From: Prevotellaceae bacterium
GTDB taxonomy: Bacteria; Bacteroidota; Bacteroidia; Bacteroidales; Bacteroidaceae
Length of the DNA stretch: 37,048 nt
Assembly: GCA_031262085.1 (NCBI GenBank)
Contig: JAISIN010000124.1
Span: 1-37,048 of the forward strand
Direction of reading: 5' to 3'
The notes under the pieces were generated by a model. The model was not told where the DNA came from. It saw only the letters and a program-made list of their open reading frames with translations, and made no database searches. How positions within the stretch are numbered: position 1 is the first letter of the stretch; every line of letters begins with the position of its first letter. Positions 33,164 through 37,048 of the stretch are shown piece by piece. The translations under genes and the position numbers were made by a program.

Positions 33164-33238
33164 TGGGCGTTGAGGGATTCGAACCCCCGACCCTCTGCTT
33201 GTAAGGCAGATGCTCTGAACCAGCTGAGCTAAACGCCC
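33164..33238 (-). tRNA. tRNA-Val (anticodon TAC), copy 1
   Basis: On the minus strand a 75-base tRNA runs from GGGCGTT to AACGCCCA: a 7-base acceptor stem with A as discriminator, D arm TTAGCTCAGCTGGTTCAGAGC, anticodon stem-loop CTGCCTTACAAGCAG with TAC as anticodon, and T arm GGGGGTTCGAATCCC. CCA is not encoded. Anticodon TAC reads GUA and GUG valine codons. It is identical to copy 2. Confidence 0.97.
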
Positions 33239-33270
33239 GTGTTCTGATAGGAAAGTGCTTGTCGATTGTG

Positions 33271-33345
33271 TGGGCGTTGAGGGATTCGAACCCCCGACCC
33301 TCTGCTTGTAAGGCAGATGCTCTGAACCAGCTGAGCTAAACGCCC
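33271..33345 (-). tRNA. tRNA-Val (anticodon TAC), copy 2
   Basis: Identical in all 75 bases to the copy at 33164-33238 and separated from it by 32 bases. It is the first of the two to be transcribed, from the minus-strand promoter just upstream. The perfect identity points to recent duplication or gene conversion. Confidence 0.97.
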
Positions 33346-33370
33346 GTACACTTCCTTTTCAAAAGCGATG

Positions 33371-33401
33371 CAAAAGTAGTGCTTATTTTTAAACTACCAA
33401 A
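33371..33401 (-). promoter_or_regulatory. Promoter of the tRNA-Val pair (TTTG - 19 bases - TACTTTTG, minus strand)
   Basis: CAAAAGTA at 33371-33378 reads TACTTTTG on the minus strand, and CAAA at 33398-33401 reads TTTG at the right distance (19 bases). The transcript would start about 20 bases before the first tRNA. Confidence 0.7.
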
Positions 33402-33798
33402 ACATTAGAAAGAATAATTTGGTTTTTCATGGCTTTTCAATCAAGTTAGGCTAAATACACCATATAATTTTGCTAATAGCGCAATATAATCGATAGAATT
33501 TTGTCAATACAGCCAGATTATATGGCGGCAGTGCGCCGTTTTTCCCACTCATGCCGTTTGAAATGTCGTAGGAAACCCATAGCGACATTTGGATATCTTT
33601 TCTGAATCTTGTTACCGTGATTGTTTTCTTTTTCGTACTTTAGCGCCCGAATTTCGTCTCCGGACAAGTTCAACTAACTGAATAAGCATATCTTGATAAT
33701 ATCGCGGAGTATAATGACATCATCAATGGCAGAGAATGCGGAACGGCTGAAGGAGAGCGAACTGTAAACAAGACACGTTTCATTAACAATCAAATAGA
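33402..33798 (+). other. AT-rich intergenic region with inverted repeats
   Basis: About 400 bases without a gene. It contains CCATATAAT at 33460-33468 and its inverse ATTATATGG at 33517-33525, a small GGCG/CGCC hairpin just after that, and a perfect AAATGTCG (33561-33568) / CGACATTT (33583-33590) hairpin. A near-consensus -7 element TACTTTAG occurs at 33636-33643, which may serve the TPR gene and would give a leader of about 150 bases. The inverted repeats are not followed by T-runs. Confidence 0.5.
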
Positions 33799-34647
33799 AT
33801 GAGAAGACTTTTCACTATCGCCATATTGATTATCATGACATCAATGGCGAATGCACAGGATTATAAGGCCGACTTTCTGAAATACTATCAGAAAGGAGAC
33901 ACACTTCAGCAACGGAAAGTATTGCAAGCGTGGGGACAAAAGAGCCCGAAGGATGCAGAGTTATTCACCTGCTATTCAAACTACTACATGGGTCTGTCGC
34001 GACAGGAGGTAGTCGGTCTCACCACCGAACAACCGGACGGCGAATCGCTCGTTTTAACAGACAACGACGGCAACGTTGCCGGTTATATGGGCAGTACGAT
34101 TACCTATCAAACAGAGATGTTGCAAAAGGGGATAGATAAGCTCAATGAGGGTATTGCCCTCTATCCCGACAGATTGGATATGCGCTTCGGGATGGTCTAT
34201 CTTTTAGGCGTCAACAAGCAGTGGGAGGCGTTTGCCGACAACATTGTAAAAGCCATTCAGTACTCTGCCCGTAACAAGAACAAATGGACGTGGGAAGAGA
34301 ATCAACCTTTTGAGGAGGGCGAAGCGGGGTTCTTGTCTGCCTTGCAAGACTATCAAGTGCAACTGTTCAACACGAACGACGACGCGCTGCTGCCCTACGT
34401 GCAACGGATTGCGCAAGAGATGTTGAAATACTACCCCAAGCATGTCGAAAGCCTGTCCAACTTAGCCGTCACCTATATGATTGCCAAACAATACAACGAA
34501 GCCTTGAGCGTTCTGCTCAAAGCCGAGCAGTATGCGCCCAACGACACCGTCGTATTGGGAAATATCGCTTATTGCTACGAACACACCAACGAGCAAGCCA
34601 AAGCAGAAAAGTACAGGCAGCGCATCAATCAGATTGAAAATCAGTAA
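33799..34647 (+). CDS. Exported TPR-repeat protein
   Basis: A 282-residue protein with a signal peptide (1-19, ending ANA). The C-terminal half carries clear tetratricopeptide repeats: YPKHVESLSNLAVTYMIAKQYNEALSVLLKAEQYAPNDTVVLGNIAYCYEHTNEQAKAEKYRQR (about 214-277), with a more divergent repeat earlier (LNEGIALYPDRLDMRFGMVYLL). Between them is a helical spacer with no known motif. TPRs mediate protein-protein contacts; the partner is unknown. It lies directly before the pyrF remnant, with which it shares no function. The long AT-rich stretch upstream separates it from the tRNA genes. Confidence 0.85.
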   Translation: MRRLFTIAILIIMTSMANAQDYKADFLKYYQKGDTLQQRKVLQAWGQKSPKDAELFTCYSNYYMGLSRQEVVGLTTEQPDGESLVLTDNDGNVAGYMGSTITYQTEMLQKGIDKLNEGIALYPDRLDMRFGMVYLLGVNKQWEAFADNIVKAIQYSARNKNKWTWEENQPFEEGEAGFLSALQDYQVQLFNTNDDALLPYVQRIAQEMLKYYPKHVESLSNLAVTYMIAKQYNEALSVLLKAEQYAPNDTVVLGNIAYCYEHTNEQAKAEKYRQRINQIENQ

Positions 34648-34661
34648 AGACCACCATCATT

Positions 34662-34789
34662 ATGACCCCACAACAACTCACCCAAAACCTCCTGCGCAAG
34701 CGTTCGTTTCTCTGCGTGGGATTGGATACCGATACAAACCCAATCTGGCGTTCTACGAGAGCATGGGCGTGGCAGGGAAAGTTGGATAA
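34662..34789 (+). pseudogene. pyrF: pyrF (orotidine 5'-phosphate decarboxylase) remnant with internal deletion
   Basis: From the ATG at 34662 the frame reads MTPQQLTQNLLRKRSFLCVGLDTD, the N-terminus of the Bacteroidetes form of PyrF. At about 34732 the sequence jumps to another frame that reads YKPNLAFYESMGVAGKV and stops at 34789; in intact PyrF that motif lies many tens of residues further on. The intervening part, the active-site lysine-aspartate region and the whole C-terminus are lost. The original N-terminal frame runs on as nonsense to 34865. The gene starts 14 bases after the TPR gene. OMP decarboxylase is needed for de novo UMP synthesis, so either another copy exists or the cell takes up pyrimidines. 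Confidence 0.8.
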
Positions 34790-34888
34790 TGTCCAATGTC
34801 CGCTATTTTTTAATGAATTTGCAACGGAAAAGTCCATTCATCGCTGTGGTTTTAACACGGCTTAAGCCCCCGCGCACGTATTATTCTC

Positions 34889-34896
34889 TACTTTTG
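34889..34896 (+). promoter_or_regulatory. Putative -7 promoter element (TACTTTTG) of the second efflux operon
   Basis: A perfect TAnnTTTG element 35 bases before the ATG at 34932. No clear TTTG at -33. It indicates that in-frame codons upstream of 34932 are not translated. Confidence 0.5.
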
Positions 34897-34931
34897 TGCC
34901 GTATAAATCTTTACTAACAACTGTCTTTTGT

Positions 34932-36236
34932 ATGAAACGGACACTTATACTTTTCTTTTGCTGCCTGCTTGTTTCGTCTGCCTGTGCACAACTCACCCTG
35001 CAACAGTGTCAGGAGTTGGCGCAGCGCAACTATCCGCTGGTTCGGAAATACGATTTGATCGCCTTAACGCAGCATTACAACCTGAGCAATGCTTCCAAAG
35101 GTTATCTGCCGCAACTCACCTTGTCGGGCAGGGCGAGCTATCAGAGCGATGTGACCGAGTTGCCTGTCGACTTCGGAGCACTGGGCGAGAAGCTGGGCAT
35201 GGCGTTCGAGGTGCCTGCCTTGAACAAAGGTCAATACTCCGTCGGCATAGAGATAGACCAGGCCATTTACGATGGCGGCGCGATTCGCAGTCGGCGAAAG
35301 TTGGCGCGTGCCGAAGCGGATGTCAGTCGGGGCAGACAGGAGGTTGAGATGTATGCCGTTCGCGAGCAGGTCAACCAGCTCTACTTCGGTATCTTGCTGC
35401 TCGATGCGCAGTTGGCGCAGAACAGCCTGCACATTGCCGACCTTCGCCGGACACACCGGCAGGTCTCTACCTATATATATAATGGTATAGCGTCGCAAGC
35501 CGACTTGGATGCGGTGAGCGTGGAGATTCTTGCCCTCGAACAGAAACAGACCGGGCTTGCCGGTTCGCGTACAGCCTACGTGCAGATGTTGGCGCTCTTC
35601 ACCGGCATGCAACTGTCGGACAGTACGACGCTGGAGATGCCTGTCGACGACCCTACCCCCGAACTATCCGTCAACAATCGCCCCGAGCTGCGCCGGATGG
35701 ATGCGCAAATCAGACAACTCGATGCCCGCTCCTCCCTCCTGAACGTCAGTTTGCGCCCGCGAGTGGGGGCGTTTGTACAGGGCGCTTACGGCAATCCGGG
35801 ACTGAACATGCTCAAAAACGACGCCTCTGCCTATTATGTAGCAGGGATGCGCCTGTCGTGGAACTTCGGCGCGCTCTACACCCGCGGCAACGACCTTCGG
35901 CTGCTGGCTACCGACCGCCGAGAGATAGATACGCAGCGCGACCTCTTTCTCTTCAACACCCGCTTGCAAACCACCCGCCAACAAGCTGCCCTCCTCACCC
36001 TGCGCCGACAGATGCAGGACGACGATGAGATGATTCGCTTGCGCAGCAATGTTCGGCGCGCCGCCGAAGCCAAGGTTGCCAACGGCGTCCTGACCGTCAC
36101 CGATATGCTGCGCGAAATTACTGCCGAGAACCTTGCCCGCAATGCGAAAGCCTTGCATCGCGTGCAACTGCTCAAGCAACTCTATGATTTGAAATACACG
36201 TTGGGACATGAAAGCGACAACCCAATAAACAGATAA
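34932..36236 (+). CDS. TolC-family outer-membrane efflux protein (second system)
   Basis: A 434-residue channel protein with a signal peptide (1-20, ending SACA) and the OEP repeats: LTLQQCQELAQRNYPLVRKYDLIALTQHYNLSNASKGYLPQLTLSGRASYQSD at the start of the mature protein, QAIYDGGAIRSRRKLARAEADVSRG and a second half with NNRPELRRMDAQIRQLDARSSLLNVSLRPRVGAFVQGAYG. It shares only family-level similarity with the channel at 26511. It is followed 43 bases later by an HlyD-type lipoprotein adaptor, so it is the outer-membrane part of an ABC-type or RND-type exporter whose pump genes lie beyond the window. Confidence 0.92.
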   Translation: MKRTLILFFCCLLVSSACAQLTLQQCQELAQRNYPLVRKYDLIALTQHYNLSNASKGYLPQLTLSGRASYQSDVTELPVDFGALGEKLGMAFEVPALNKGQYSVGIEIDQAIYDGGAIRSRRKLARAEADVSRGRQEVEMYAVREQVNQLYFGILLLDAQLAQNSLHIADLRRTHRQVSTYIYNGIASQADLDAVSVEILALEQKQTGLAGSRTAYVQMLALFTGMQLSDSTTLEMPVDDPTPELSVNNRPELRRMDAQIRQLDARSSLLNVSLRPRVGAFVQGAYGNPGLNMLKNDASAYYVAGMRLSWNFGALYTRGNDLRLLATDRREIDTQRDLFLFNTRLQTTRQQAALLTLRRQMQDDDEMIRLRSNVRRAAEAKVANGVLTVTDMLREITAENLARNAKALHRVQLLKQLYDLKYTLGHESDNPINR

Positions 36237-36279
36237 TCACTTCGTTAAACAGTTCACAACACCATAAACAGATAGCAAT

Positions 36280-37048
36280 ATGAAGATTAGAAATCGTTTC
36301 CTCCTTCTCCCGTTGCTCCTTGCAGCTTGCAGTGGCAACAATGGCGAGTACGATGCCACGGGTACCTTCGAGGCGACCGAAGTATTGGTCTCTGCCGAAG
36401 CCACGGGCAGATTGCTGCAATTCGATGTAGAAGAGGGATTGACCCTCACCGCCGGACAACAAGTCGGGTTGGTAGATACCGTGCAACTGGCACTGAAGAA
36501 GCAACAACTCGAAGCAGGTGTACGCTCCGTAAGCGAGCAGCGACCGGACATTGCCTCGCAGATTGCTGCCACCCGCACCCAACTCGATGCTGCCAAACGC
36601 GAGCTGCACCGCACGGAGAACCTACTTGCCGCCGGCGCCGCCAACCGCAAGCAGCTGAATGAAGCCGAAGACCGCTATCGGGTATTGCTCGCTCAGCTTG
36701 CCGCGCAACAATCATCCCTCCACAACAGCGACCGCAGCCTGACGGCGCAGACGCAAGCCGTCGACGTGCAAGTAGCGCAGGTCTCCGACCAACTCCGCAA
36801 ATGCCGCATCATCCCCCCCATTACCGGCACCGTACTCGCCAAATATGCCCAAGCAGGCGAATGGACGGCTCCCGGCACCCCTCTCTTCAAGATGGCAGAC
36901 ATCAACAATATCTATCTCCGCGCCTACATCACCTCCGAGCAACTTGCCGACGTAACCCTCGGACAATCCGTAACTGTCTACTCAGACTATGGAGCCGACA
37001 AGCAACAAGCCTACTCCGGTAAAGTCACATGGATTTCGCCTACCTCAG
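36280..37048 (+). CDS. HlyD-family efflux adaptor lipoprotein, 3' end outside window
   Basis: The frame is open to the end of the window, giving 256 residues. A lipoprotein signal ends LLLAACSGNN, so the cysteine at residue 16 is probably lipidated and the protein is anchored in the inner membrane facing the periplasm. The first lipoyl-like half (TGTFEATEVLVSAEATGRLLQFDVEEGLTLTAGQQVGLVDT), a coiled-coil hairpin (about 68-165), the second half (IIPPITGTVLAKYAQAGEWTAPGTPLFKMAD) and the start of the barrel domain are visible. In this arrangement (TolC, lipoprotein adaptor) the pump that follows is often a YbhFSR-type ABC exporter, but the pump is not seen here. Confidence 0.9.
   Translation, partial: MKIRNRFLLLPLLLAACSGNNGEYDATGTFEATEVLVSAEATGRLLQFDVEEGLTLTAGQQVGLVDTVQLALKKQQLEAGVRSVSEQRPDIASQIAATRTQLDAAKRELHRTENLLAAGAANRKQLNEAEDRYRVLLAQLAAQQSSLHNSDRSLTAQTQAVDVQVAQVSDQLRKCRIIPPITGTVLAKYAQAGEWTAPGTPLFKMADINNIYLRAYITSEQLADVTLGQSVTVYSDYGADKQQAYSGKVTWISPTS

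Noticed and set aside
34532..34789. An open frame overlapping the end of the TPR gene and ending YKPNLAFYESMGVAGKVG, considered as a gene
   Set aside because: Only its last part is meaningful, as the displaced pyrF segment; the first part is a shadow of the TPR gene.
1..37048. CRISPR array or rRNA genes
   Set aside because: No regularly spaced direct repeats of 24-40 bases and no rRNA-like sequence were seen.

Overview
The window looks like chromosomal DNA of a Bacteroidales bacterium (roughly 50% GC, gut or oral type). The evidence is the recurring TAnnTTTG promoter element of that phylum, a TonB receptor, a GT3-type glycogen synthase, GH51 and GH2 glycosidases with signal peptides, and AAA-ATPase/PD-(D/E)XK and Rpn-like nuclease families that are expanded there. 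I cannot name the genus from the sequence alone.

Layout. 1-6662: the 3' part of an AAA-ATPase-like/PD-(D/E)XK protein, then a TonB receptor and small heavy-metal-associated protein, lipB, a DUF2148 ferredoxin-like protein, and the two agmatine-to-putrescine enzymes (agmatine deiminase and N-carbamoylputrescine amidase). 6988-8145: a membrane acyltransferase, preceded by what may be the 3' scar of another nuclease-family gene. 8177-14497: a complete four-gene Wadjet (JetABCD / MksFEBG-like) anti-plasmid defence operon with a compact JetD. 14596-18848: a glycogen synthase and alpha-glucan phosphorylase pair. 18849-21218: a repeat-bearing intergenic stretch, an HD-domain protein resembling (p)ppGpp hydrolases, and an ECF sigma factor with a small membrane protein. 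21326-24310: a pRiA4b ORF-3 family protein divergent from a GH51 arabinofuranosidase. 24494-26412: an Rpn-family nuclease, a broken serine hydrolase gene, and the rplU-rpmA ribosomal operon. 26511-33020: a TolC/HlyD/MFS tripartite efflux operon convergent with a GH2 beta-galactosidase. 33164-33345: two identical tRNA-Val genes. 33799-37048: a TPR protein, a broken pyrF, and a second TolC/HlyD efflux operon that runs off the end.

Functional reading. Most of the window is housekeeping and carbohydrate metabolism: polyamine synthesis, lipoylation, storage glucan, glycan degradation, efflux and ribosomal proteins. The accessory content is the Wadjet operon, the two nuclease-family genes and the degraded genes. 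Both the serine hydrolase and pyrF show the same lesion: two conserved stretches that are far apart in the intact protein are brought together in different frames by an internal deletion. The system of greatest biological interest is the Wadjet operon. It is a known system, but the short JetD makes it worth comparing with characterised types.
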